In this document: piece after piece, positions 1 through 7,383 of the stretch
Numbering within the stretch: position 1 is the first letter of the stretch
Layout of the letters: each line of letters opens with the position of its first letter
Position numbers and translations under genes: made by a program
Notes under the pieces: generated by a model
What the model saw: only the letters and a program-made list of their open reading frames with translations
Database searches by the model: none
What the model was told of the DNA's origin: nothing
Origin: Candidatus Parvarchaeota archaeon
GTDB lineage: Archaea; Nanobdellota; Nanobdellia; Parvarchaeales; Parvarchaeaceae
DNA: 22,378 nt
Reading direction: 5' to 3'
Assembly (NCBI GenBank): GCA_025920305.1
Contig: JAPDMB010000006.1
Location: 1-22,378, forward strand

Positions 1-300
1 TATATCTATGTCGCTATCCTTTGTATATGTGCCCCTTGCCACCGAACCGAAAAGCACAGCACCGCGCATGGACTCAATGCCCTCCAGTTTATTCGCAAAC
101 GCGAGAATATATCCTTTCAATTCCTTTTCTATGTTAAGAAACCCTATGTTCTTACTCGATAGATACATTATAAGGTCGTTGAAACTCACCTTTTTATTCA
201 GCTCCGCTGAAAGTGGCCTCTTTGCATCTGCAAGTTTGTTATAGGACGTTTCATTCAGGAGTATAGTTTTATATATAGATACTTTTGTGCTATCAAGATT
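1..300 (-). CDS. Nucleotidyltransferase-domain protein with antitoxin-like N-terminus (partial, runs off left edge)
   Basis: The minus-strand frame whose codons end at position 1 is open from 324 to the edge. Near the edge it encodes the motif AVLFGSVARGTYTKDSDIDI, the GS-x-R-G-(x)n-S-D-I-D signature of the pol-beta/MNT-type nucleotidyltransferase superfamily, which binds a nucleotide and two metal ions. Upstream, positions about 190-282 encode a stretch with SIYKTILLNETSYNKL and VSFNDLIMYL, resembling the VapB/DUF217 antitoxin pattern (KTI-x-L-x-x-x-x-Y-x-x-L ... SF-x-D-x-I). The start is unresolved: between the TGA at 325-327 (also the stop of the upstream membrane gene) and the motif there is no in-frame ATG or TTG; the first candidates are GTG at 189-187 and ATG at 168-166. 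A TATA-like run at 263-277 could serve such internal starts. The end given is the limit of coding-like sequence. MNT proteins often pair with HEPN toxins, but any partner lies outside the window. Confidence 0.6.
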
Positions 301-324
301 GAAGGTGAACCGATCATCTCTTGA

Positions 325-2433
325 TCAGACTATATGCGTGGCTGCAAGGACTGATCCGCCCATCGCCGAGAATGCGAACGTCACTATGACTGCGATAAGC
401 GCGTAGAGGATTATTGCTATCAGCAGGGTTGATGCTATCTTATCCCTTATGTCTATCGAATCATTCGGGTTGTTTATCATCGAGATCGAATATCCTATTA
501 TCGCGCTCAGCGTTATTATATAGATGCTTATCACCATCTGAAAGATATATAGGGGTATCGCCCCCCCGGAGAGGTTGAATAGGCTGAATGCAAACGGCAC
601 CATGGATGCCGCTCCTGAGGACGAACTGTAGCTCGAGGATATGCTCGCCTGGATGGTGCTTATGTTCGATGAAAGGGATGTCAGGACAGAACCTATCAGC
701 GCCGTCATCCCTACGACTATCCCTGCCATTATGGGGCTAAGCAGGCCGACTTCGACCCTCATCCCGGAGGTGACATCGTCGAGCAGGTTCTTTATATCAT
801 TGTCTATCCTCTTCAGGTTCGAAAGGTGCCTTGAGATGTAGAGCATCGCAGAAGACGCAGCGCTGACGCTTTTCTGCGCGGACTCTATGAATATCTTCAT
901 CATGACGATGAGCATGCTTGATGGGAAGAATCTTGTGGAGCCCACGTCGCGGTTGAACAGAGCCTCCTTGAGGCTCAAGCCTAGCTTCTGGATGTTGTTC
1001 ACTGTGACGTTGAAGAAGCTCATCACCGGCGTGTTCTGCATGGTATCCGCTACCTTGAACATAGCCGTCTCCGGCGGGTTGCCCTGCGACAGAAAGGAGC
1101 TGGTCTGGAAAGCGACTGATGCAAGGTAATTCTCTATCTCCATGAGCTCCTTCCTCGCACTGACCAGCTGGAATATCGAAAGCTTCATGTAAGTGTACAG
1201 GCTTATGCCTATGCCGACGCTCAGTATGAGGGAGATGTAGACCTGTGAGGGCCCGAACACAGCCAGCTCCGGCGTTAACAGCAGGAACAATATCAGGAAA
1301 GGAAGGAAGACTATGACCGCCGGGATGAGCGCGCTCACACGGTGCCTCTTCCCGCCTATATTCACGAAGAAATAGCCTATCCCCGGCAGGTTTGGTATGC
1401 TGTTTACATCAGGAGGGGCGAAGCCTGAAGGCCTTGTCAAAAGCTTTTCGTGTATGAGGAAATATACCATCAGCGGAAGCCCTATATCATACATTATAAA
1501 TAGAAGCGGACCAAAGTCAGGTATGGCGACGAAGGCGGTTATCATCGGAGCTAGAACAAGTCCAAGGACGGGAAGGATCATGCCCATCATATATATTGTG
1601 TTCAAAGGCTCCTTGAGCTCCGTTGCATACTTGCTCATGTCCTCCAAGGTACCGCTCAATATCCTGTTCGAAGCCTCGTCCAGCAGCTGCAGCCTTACCT
1701 CCTCATCCCTCTGGTAGACTGAGCTCTCTATGAGGAACAGGGAATCTGTGAAACCTTGGTTTGCCTTGGACCATCTGATGGAATATTCATCCAGAGCCTC
1801 CTTTATGTTCTTGTATTTCCTGCTTGCCGTGTCCCAGAGGAGCTTCTTCAGGTCGAAGGCTAGGTAGCTGTTCAAGTTATCGGCGGCAAACTGGACGGCA
1901 GTCTCTAGGTTGGATGTCTGGCGCATGGATATTATCATATACAGCACGAACGTCACAAGGTCGCTCGATGCCTTGCTCATCCTGGCCTGGAACTCCCTCT
2001 GAGGATATGACTGGATGAGAGGCATCGATATGACCCCAAGGACAATCAGCCCTATGCCTGCGAGTATCTGGCCTACGACGAGGAGGATTATCCCAATGAT
2101 GATCCCAAGCATCAGCGTGAACAGGGAGAAACCGTAGAGCTGTCTGGCGTCGAAATCCTCCCCGACCATGTAGAGGAGCGTGTTTATCCTCTTTTCGTCG
2201 CTCGGCTTCATGCTGAATTTTATGAACCTGCCGACCGTATCCGAGCCGAACTTCACCAGCCTACCCAGGAGGGAAAGGTTCTTTGACTTGAAGATCTTGT
2301 ACTCTATCGACTTCAGATCCTCCCTCACTCTCTTGTCTGAGTCATAGAGGTCTTTCGGCACGAGTTCGCCGCTGAGGTAATATTGTATGAACGAAGCGAA
2401 CGAAGACGGGTTCACTTTTGAGTGTTTAGCCAT
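325..2433 (-). CDS. Archaeal type II/IV secretion (pilus) platform membrane protein, T2SSF domains (TadC/FlaJ-like)
   Basis: A 702-residue integral membrane protein, probably the inner-membrane platform that anchors the ATPase of a type IV pilus-like or archaellum-like machine. It has the duplicated layout of archaeal TadC/FlaJ proteins: a soluble N-terminal segment (1-95), a hydrophobic pair (about 101-143), a first cytoplasmic helical F domain (about 150-275), a hydrophobic block (about 279-328), a second pair (about 366-415), a second F domain (about 425-560), then hydrophobic segments at about 566-585, 610-652 and 667-692. A Ser-rich stretch lies at about 588-610. The ATG at 2433 lies inside the 3' end of the ATPase gene (22-nt overlap), so the two are translationally coupled. 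No prepilin, prepilin peptidase or secretin is visible nearby, so the substrate (pilus, archaellum-like filament or secretion) cannot be told from this window. Confidence 0.85.
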   Translation of the reverse strand: MAKHSKVNPSSFASFIQYYLSGELVPKDLYDSDKRVREDLKSIEYKIFKSKNLSLLGRLVKFGSDTVGRFIKFSMKPSDEKRINTLLYMVGEDFDARQLYGFSLFTLMLGIIIGIILLVVGQILAGIGLIVLGVISMPLIQSYPQREFQARMSKASSDLVTFVLYMIISMRQTSNLETAVQFAADNLNSYLAFDLKKLLWDTASRKYKNIKEALDEYSIRWSKANQGFTDSLFLIESSVYQRDEEVRLQLLDEASNRILSGTLEDMSKYATELKEPLNTIYMMGMILPVLGLVLAPMITAFVAIPDFGPLLFIMYDIGLPLMVYFLIHEKLLTRPSGFAPPDVNSIPNLPGIGYFFVNIGGKRHRVSALIPAVIVFLPFLILFLLLTPELAVFGPSQVYISLILSVGIGISLYTYMKLSIFQLVSARKELMEIENYLASVAFQTSSFLSQGNPPETAMFKVADTMQNTPVMSFFNVTVNNIQKLGLSLKEALFNRDVGSTRFFPSSMLIVMMKIFIESAQKSVSAASSAMLYISRHLSNLKRIDNDIKNLLDDVTSGMRVEVGLLSPIMAGIVVGMTALIGSVLTSLSSNISTIQASISSSYSSSSGAASMVPFAFSLFNLSGGAIPLYIFQMVISIYIITLSAIIGYSISMINNPNDSIDIRDKIASTLLIAIILYALIAVIVTFAFSAMGGSVLAATHIV

Positions 2434-4649
2434 AAGTTAAATAACTCTAATATGTTCCTGCTTTCCGCATATCCATACTTCTCATTGAGGTTTGAGATGA
2501 TGTCATAATATTTATCCACAGCCTTGGATGTGAACTCAGCCTCTAAAAACTGCCTGTTGACCTTGTTTGCGTACTTAACCAGTGAATCCAATACGTTTGC
2601 CCTTGAGTATATGTTGTCCAGGACCATATCCCAGTCGCCGGCCCATCCCTTCACATTCGATGCTATCTGCTTCACAACGTAGCTCTCTCCCTCCAGGAGC
2701 GCCTTTGTCGGCTTTAGCTCATCGCTGGCAATGTCATATTGGACCAGGTCCAGAAATCCATTCTCATAGAGGGGATCCTTATTCCACTCCTTTCTGACCT
2801 CAGTGATGTTGAGCACCCTCCTCCTTTCCGTCAGCCTGTCGACGCTCTTTATCTTGTTCGTTGACACGATTATATCCGTCGCCTTGAAGCTCGTCACTGG
2901 GACGCCGAGGTCGTTTACGACCCTGTCGAACACACCGTACGGGCTTTCGCTGTGTATCGTGCCCATGACGACGTTCGACAGCGCACCCACTCTCATGGCC
3001 TCATAGAGCGCCTTCGCCTCGAGGCTTCTCACCTCCCCTATGATCAGCGCGCTGTCGCCCAGGCGGAGCGTCGTTCGTATTCCCTCGTCAGCCGACATCT
3101 CTCCCTTCTCTCCGACGATCGCGCTTTGGACTTTGAACGACAGGATATCATACCCTAGGTTTATGAAGGAGGATGTCGGCAGCTCCAGCGTGTCCTCCAC
3201 GGTTATTATCCTGTACTTTTTCATCAGCATAAGCATGAGAGCGGTGAGGAAGGAGGTCTTTCCAGAGCCTCTTGTCCCGTTTATCAGGAAGGTGCGCGCG
3301 CCTTCCACCATGAACCATAGCAGCCCTGCAGCGAACGGGGATACCATCTTATTGTCTATGAAGAGCGGAAGCGTCCAGGGGCTGCTCCTATGCCTCCTGA
3401 AGGCCACGCTCAGTCCATACGGCGACAGTGGCCTCTGGGCTATCGCCACCCTAGCGCTTAAGTTTTCCGTGATAAGTTCGGTGTCAAGGACGGGATGGCC
3501 TTCATCCAGGGGCCTTCCAGACATCAGCCTGAAACGGGAAGCCCATGCATCCACCTCCTTCGCGTTCGGTATTATGTTCGACCTGCATTCTCCGTACTTT
3601 GAATGCTTTACAAACAGGGTCGAGTCGCCGATCGGAGAATTCAGGTAGACATCCTCCACATTCTCGTCCGCCAGTATCACCTCGACTATCCCGAATCCCA
3701 CCGTCAGCCTGACCAGAATATTTGCAAGCCTTGTCAGCTGTTCGAACGGGAGATTGTACTTCAGCTTCGTGTTCAGCTCCTCAAGGAGGTCCTTGCCTAT
3801 GTTGAAGAATACCTCCCTCATCCTGACCGGATTGACGAATTCATTCTCCTGCGGCTTGTAGTCAATGAATGACGCCCGCACCTGATCGAGAAGGTTGTAT
3901 TCGTCTACATTCAGCGCCAGCTCAGGCGGCATAAGATGGTAGAGGAAGCTTGACACCCCTGGTATCCTGTATATCGTGACCTCTGAGTTGTCTGAATTCG
4001 GTATCCTGTAGCTCTCCACCTCCACCGCCGAGACGGGAGCCTCTGCCATAATCCGCGTATACGTGAAATTCGGCCGAATTATCGGCTTAAGAAGCGCCTT
4101 ATATGGGGCCCTGTCTCCGACCTTGTACCCGAGGATATACTGCATGGCTCTCTTGACTATGAGCAGGGAGGACAATGCGTTCACAAGCTTCGTGAACTTA
4201 TCCAGGATCTGGTTTATCTCATCCGAGGGGGACCTTTCTACCTTCACCCTTATCTCCCTTATCGCCCTTGAACCGTAGACGAATGCGCCTATAGGGTCTC
4301 TCTTAAATCTTGAGTACAGGACGTAATTGAACATCGAGACCTCATGCGGAAAATCCCTCTGTATATCTACTCCGAAAGGCGCGACGGTGTCGGTCTGGAA
4401 CAGCCCCTTATACTTGTCCGCGATGTCGTTGAAAAGATCGACCTCATCCTTCACGTAGATATAGTTCCTGTCGCTCACTATTACCAGCGAGGTGATCCCG
4501 CCGGACTCTATTATAGCATCCACTATCTTTTCGAATATGTCCTCATTGTCCTCCGGGTTTGGATATAGCACGCTGAGCTTGACGTTCAGGGTTAGGACTA
4601 TATCCCCTTCCTCCCTTGATATGGTATAATCCTTAACTTTTTCGTCCAT
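2412..4649 (-). CDS. Type II/IV secretion system ATPase (TadA/GspE/FlaI family)
   Basis: A 745-residue cytoplasmic hexameric ATPase of the VirB11/GspE/FlaI superfamily that powers assembly or retraction of pili or archaella. The C-terminal half carries Walker A GTRGSGKT (458-465), the Asp box TVEDTLEL (483-490), Walker B region ALIIGEVRS (534-542) and a His-box TIHSESP (564-570), in family order. Residues 290-420 match the N-terminal domain that precedes the motor domain in TadA-like proteins. The first about 280 residues and the last about 120 have no feature I can assign and make it longer than bacterial TadA. The ATG at 4649 is 26-27 nt from a TATA box at 4671-4680, so the transcript is probably leaderless and this is the first gene of the unit. 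Its stop overlaps the platform gene, as expected for an ATPase/platform pair. Confidence 0.9.
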   Translation of the reverse strand: MDEKVKDYTISREEGDIVLTLNVKLSVLYPNPEDNEDIFEKIVDAIIESGGITSLVIVSDRNYIYVKDEVDLFNDIADKYKGLFQTDTVAPFGVDIQRDFPHEVSMFNYVLYSRFKRDPIGAFVYGSRAIREIRVKVERSPSDEINQILDKFTKLVNALSSLLIVKRAMQYILGYKVGDRAPYKALLKPIIRPNFTYTRIMAEAPVSAVEVESYRIPNSDNSEVTIYRIPGVSSFLYHLMPPELALNVDEYNLLDQVRASFIDYKPQENEFVNPVRMREVFFNIGKDLLEELNTKLKYNLPFEQLTRLANILVRLTVGFGIVEVILADENVEDVYLNSPIGDSTLFVKHSKYGECRSNIIPNAKEVDAWASRFRLMSGRPLDEGHPVLDTELITENLSARVAIAQRPLSPYGLSVAFRRHRSSPWTLPLFIDNKMVSPFAAGLLWFMVEGARTFLINGTRGSGKTSFLTALMLMLMKKYRIITVEDTLELPTSSFINLGYDILSFKVQSAIVGEKGEMSADEGIRTTLRLGDSALIIGEVRSLEAKALYEAMRVGALSNVVMGTIHSESPYGVFDRVVNDLGVPVTSFKATDIIVSTNKIKSVDRLTERRRVLNITEVRKEWNKDPLYENGFLDLVQYDIASDELKPTKALLEGESYVVKQIASNVKGWAGDWDMVLDNIYSRANVLDSLVKYANKVNRQFLEAEFTSKAVDKYYDIISNLNEKYGYAESRNILELFNLWLNTQK

Positions 4650-4664
4650 AGCAAAATAACCTTA

Positions 4665-4685
4665 TAAGAATATTTATATACTCGG
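4665..4685 (-). promoter_or_regulatory. TATA promoter of the pilus ATPase operon
   Basis: On the minus strand the run TATATAAATA (4671-4680) lies 26-27 nt before the ATG at 4649, the usual archaeal TATA to start-site distance. This implies a leaderless mRNA. Confidence 0.6.
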
Positions 4686-4721
4686 ATAATTTAAAGACTC
4701 CAAAACAGCTGAGGACTCATA

Positions 4722-4742
4722 TATGATTATATTTAAAAACAA
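4722..4742 (+). promoter_or_regulatory. TATA promoter of the ribosomal stalk operon
   Basis: The A/T run TTATATTTAAAA (about 4728-4738) lies 26-30 nt before the ATG at 4764, giving a leader of only a few nucleotides. With the ATPase promoter it makes the 114-bp interval a divergent promoter region. Confidence 0.5.
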
Positions 4743-4763
4743 ACAAAACATCATAAAGAGGGT

Positions 4764-5402
4764 ATGGAGACCGGCTTACTTGAAGAGGCGATAAAGAAGG
4801 TGAAGGAGTCTGCGAAGGGCAGGAAATTCACGCAGTCGATAGATCTGATAATGGTGTTCAAGAAGAAATCTGAGAAGGAGAAGATAAATGTGGACCTGCT
4901 CCTGCATCTGCCGCACCGGATCAAAGACATCAAGACATGCGCATTCGTCGGAGATGACATACCTTCTGAGCAGCTGAAGGGGTTTTCAAAGGTGATCAGG
5001 GTTGGTGAATTCAAGGACTACGACAAAAAGGGCGTCAGAAAGCTCGTGAAAGGCTACGATTTTTTCTTCGCCGAGGCGTCCATAATGCCGCAGATGGCTG
5101 CTAAATTCGGGAAGAACCTCACCAATGCAGGCAAGATGCCGAACCCGAAGACCAATACGATAATAGATCCCAGGATGAACCTGCCTGCGATGGCTGAATC
5201 AATGAAGGATGCGGTGAGGGTGGCGTCAAAGAAAAACCTTGCGGTGTCTGTTAAAGTCGGAGATGTGAATTCTGAGGACAAAGACATCATAGACAACATA
5301 AACACAGTGTACGAAGGTGTGAGGTCCAGCCTGCCAGATGGAGAAAACAATATAAGTAAGGTGTATCTGAAGTTAACGATGGGAGAACCGGTCAAGATAT
5401 GA
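4764..5402 (+). CDS. rpl1: Large ribosomal subunit protein uL1
   Basis: A 212-residue protein of normal archaeal L1 length. L1 binds 23S rRNA and forms the mobile L1 stalk that guides deacylated tRNA out of the E site. The conserved stretch NAGKMPNPKT (about 130-140) is the L1 signature region, and it is followed by a typical C-terminal domain I tail (KVYLKLTMGEPVKI). It is the first gene of an L1-L10-L12 operon, the standard archaeal order without L11 in front. In methanogens L1 represses its own operon by binding mRNA inside the 5' coding region; I could not confirm such a site here. The stop overlaps the L10 start (ATGA at 5399-5402). Confidence 0.96.
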   Translation: METGLLEEAIKKVKESAKGRKFTQSIDLIMVFKKKSEKEKINVDLLLHLPHRIKDIKTCAFVGDDIPSEQLKGFSKVIRVGEFKDYDKKGVRKLVKGYDFFFAEASIMPQMAAKFGKNLTNAGKMPNPKTNTIIDPRMNLPAMAESMKDAVRVASKKNLAVSVKVGDVNSEDKDIIDNINTVYEGVRSSLPDGENNISKVYLKLTMGEPVKI

Positions 5403-6247
5403 ACGCAAAGAGATCGAACGGGTCGCTGAGGAAGGAGAAGAAGGTGAAGGAGACCCTAGATATGATACACAGGTATAAGACCCTGCTACTGGTCGAACTG
5501 AGCGGGTTCCCCTCATCGAATCTGGAGAGACTTAAAAAGGAGCTCAGATCCAAGGCGGATATGCTCTTCACAAACAAGGTGGTGATATGCAACGCACTCA
5601 AGCAGGTCGATGAAAAGGTAGCTGAAAAGGCGGAGGAGGCTAGGATACCCATGCTTATCCTTTCTAACCTGGATCCCTTTGAATTGATGCGCGTCTTTTT
5701 CGAGAATAAGGACTATAAGAAGGCAAAGGCCGGGGAGATAGCAAAACAGGACATCTCTCTCCCAAGCGGGCCCACGCCTTTTCCGCCAGGGCCGATGCTC
5801 TCGCAGTTCTCGTCGATCGGCGTAAAGACGAAGACGGAAGGGGGGAAGATCTCTATCGTCTCGGACACGGTCGTAGTGAGGAAAGGAAACGTGATAGATG
5901 CGAAGGTAGCCGCGATACTGGCGAGCATGGATATAAAGCCGGATGAACTTGTCCTCGACGTCGAATCTGCTATAAGCGATGGAGTCAAGTTCGATAAAGA
6001 CCTTCTGTATACTACGAAGGAGGACTACCTAAGATACACGCTGGATGCATTTACAGAGGCGCTTGCATTGTCCCTCAAGGCTGGGATAATCAACAGATTT
6101 TCCATCGTGCCTATGATAAAGAAGATTTATATAGGAGTAAAATTTTTATCTGTAGATAGAGGAATTATATCAAAATCCACCATAAAAGATATTTTAGCAA
6201 GGGCCAGCCTTGAAAACGCTGCTTTGGCTAAATTAGTTCGGGGATGA
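5399..6247 (+). CDS. rpl10: Large ribosomal subunit protein uL10 (acidic P0 homologue)
   Basis: A 282-residue P0-type L10, the base of the ribosomal stalk that binds 23S rRNA and carries L12 dimers to recruit translation GTPases. The N-terminal rRNA-binding domain (MIHRYKTLLLVELSGFPSSN region, 22-41) and the archaeal/eukaryotic insertion domain (SGPTPFPPGP, about 122-131) are present. The helical spine that binds L12 follows at about 200-282. The protein stops after this spine; the flexible acidic tail ending in a GLxxLFG motif, found on many archaeal P0 proteins, is missing. Its start codon overlaps the L1 stop by four nucleotides. The last about 130 nt are visibly more A/T-rich than the rest of the gene. 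Confidence 0.95.
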   Translation: MNAKRSNGSLRKEKKVKETLDMIHRYKTLLLVELSGFPSSNLERLKKELRSKADMLFTNKVVICNALKQVDEKVAEKAEEARIPMLILSNLDPFELMRVFFENKDYKKAKAGEIAKQDISLPSGPTPFPPGPMLSQFSSIGVKTKTEGGKISIVSDTVVVRKGNVIDAKVAAILASMDIKPDELVLDVESAISDGVKFDKDLLYTTKEDYLRYTLDAFTEALALSLKAGIINRFSIVPMIKKIYIGVKFLSVDRGIISKSTIKDILARASLENAALAKLVRG

Positions 6248-6256
6248 GGAGGAAAG
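6246..6256 (+). promoter_or_regulatory. Strong ribosome-binding site for L12
   Basis: The purine run GAGGAGGAAAGGA spans the L10 stop and precedes the L12 ATG at 6264. It is the most complete Shine-Dalgarno region seen in the window, in keeping with the need for several L12 copies per ribosome. Confidence 0.55.
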
Positions 6257-6263
6257 GATAGAT

Positions 6264-6563
6264 ATGGAGTATGTCTACGCTGCAATGTTATTGCACAGTC
6301 TTGGCAAGGAGATAAATGAGGATTCGCTCAAGAAGGTGATATCTGCATCCGGTGTTGAGCCTGACGAAGGGCAGATAAAAGCCGTCGTGTCCGCACTGAA
6401 GGATGTGGATATAGATAAGATAATAAAGGAAGCGCAGTCAGCGACTGCTGTGGCTCCTGCAGCTGCGGCTCCATCCGCGCCGAAAGAGGAGAAAAAGGAG
6501 AAGGAGGAACCCGCGGTCAAGCCGGAGGAAGCTGCAGCCGGTTTGAGCAGTCTGTTCGGTTGA
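6264..6563 (+). CDS. rpl12: Large ribosomal subunit protein P1/L12 (archaeal)
   Basis: A 99-residue archaeal P1-type L12, present as several dimers on the stalk, where its C-terminus contacts EF-1A, EF-2 and other GTPases. The N-terminal dimerisation domain starts MEYVYAAMLLHSLGKEI. It is followed by an Ala/Pro hinge (about 55-72), a charged Lys/Glu run and the diagnostic tail GLSSLFG (93-99). The length is normal for archaea. The start is fixed by the GAGGAGG site just upstream, 16 nt after the L10 stop. It is the last gene of the stalk operon; surE downstream appears to have its own TATA element. Confidence 0.96.
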   Translation: MEYVYAAMLLHSLGKEINEDSLKKVISASGVEPDEGQIKAVVSALKDVDIDKIIKEAQSATAVAPAAAAPSAPKEEKKEKEEPAVKPEEAAAGLSSLFG

Positions 6564-6581
6564 GTCCATCTGAAGGTTCAA

Positions 6582-6594
6582 ATAGTATTTATCG
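6582..6594 (+). promoter_or_regulatory. TATA promoter of surE
   Basis: AGTATTTAT at 6584-6592 lies about 26 nt before the ATG at 6616 and no Shine-Dalgarno motif precedes that ATG, so the surE transcript may be leaderless. Confidence 0.45.
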
Positions 6595-6615
6595 GTGGGA
6601 TGACAGTTAGATGAG

Positions 6616-7383
6616 ATGATACTGGTAACGAACGACGATGGATATTTTTCAAAGGGAATAAGCATACTGCAGAAGGCAGCCATAAATGTATTCGGCGATG
6701 ATGTCGCAGTGATTGCGCCGGATTCTCCGCGCAGCGCTAGCGGGATGAGTCTTACATTCCATAAACCTTTGAGGTTGGATAAAATATCCGCCGTCGGAAA
6801 GGGAGTTTACAGGCTGTCCGGTACCCCTGCCGACTGCGTGTTCATAGCGGATACTTACCTGTTCAAGGGGAAGATATCCCTCATACTGTCAGGCATAAAC
6901 GAGGGGATGAACGCAGGCATAGAGACGATCTATTCGTCAGGGACCGTATCGGCCGCGATGTACGGCGCGATACTCGGGATCCCCAGCATAGCTTTATCTA
7001 AGCACAAGACCAAGAAAAATACGGAGGACGATACAGAAGCTCTGCTCACCAAGACCGAGAGGATATTGAAGGTGATAAAGGATAGGGGCTTCCCAAGGTA
7101 TGCGCACCTTATAAATGTGAATTTCCCGGACGTCGTGAGGGAGAATACAGCGGTGAAGACGATCGCTCCGCAGAATAAGGTCTTCCTTAACCGAGTATAT
7201 GTGAAGAGGGACCCACGCGGGAAGAGATATTACTGGATCTTCGGAGATATAATCACAGATAATAAGGCGGAGACCGATGTTTCCGCGCTGCTCAAAGGCA
7301 ATATAACCCTGACGCCCCTTCAGATATCCAAACCGGACAAGAAAAACTTAAATTCCATGGGCAGGTGGTTTAAGGGAGTATGA
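6616..7383 (+). CDS. surE: 5'/3'-nucleotidase SurE
   Basis: A 255-residue SurE-family metal-dependent phosphatase that dephosphorylates nucleoside monophosphates and may also cleave polyphosphate. Family motifs are in order: the metal-binding NDDG at residues 6-9 (Asp7, Asp8), PDSPRSASGMS (35-45) with the conserved Ser, LSGTPADCV (67-75), SGINEGMNAG (92-101) with the metal-binding Asn, and YSSGTVSAAM (106-115). The length is typical. The last codons overlap the downstream membrane protein (ATGA at 7380-7383), so the two are coupled. A functional link between them is not obvious. Confidence 0.95.
   Translation: MILVTNDDGYFSKGISILQKAAINVFGDDVAVIAPDSPRSASGMSLTFHKPLRLDKISAVGKGVYRLSGTPADCVFIADTYLFKGKISLILSGINEGMNAGIETIYSSGTVSAAMYGAILGIPSIALSKHKTKKNTEDDTEALLTKTERILKVIKDRGFPRYAHLINVNFPDVVRENTAVKTIAPQNKVFLNRVYVKRDPRGKRYYWIFGDIITDNKAETDVSALLKGNITLTPLQISKPDKKNLNSMGRWFKGV

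Noticed and set aside
3040..3648. Plus-strand open frame of 202 codons inside the pilus ATPase gene
   Set aside because: It lies entirely antisense to a gene with intact Walker motifs, has no recognisable domain and is composed of low-complexity antisense codons.
4790..4830. Possible L1 autoregulatory binding site in the 5' coding part of the L1 gene
   Set aside because: The position fits the methanogen model, but I could not draw a structure that convincingly mimics the 23S rRNA L1 site.
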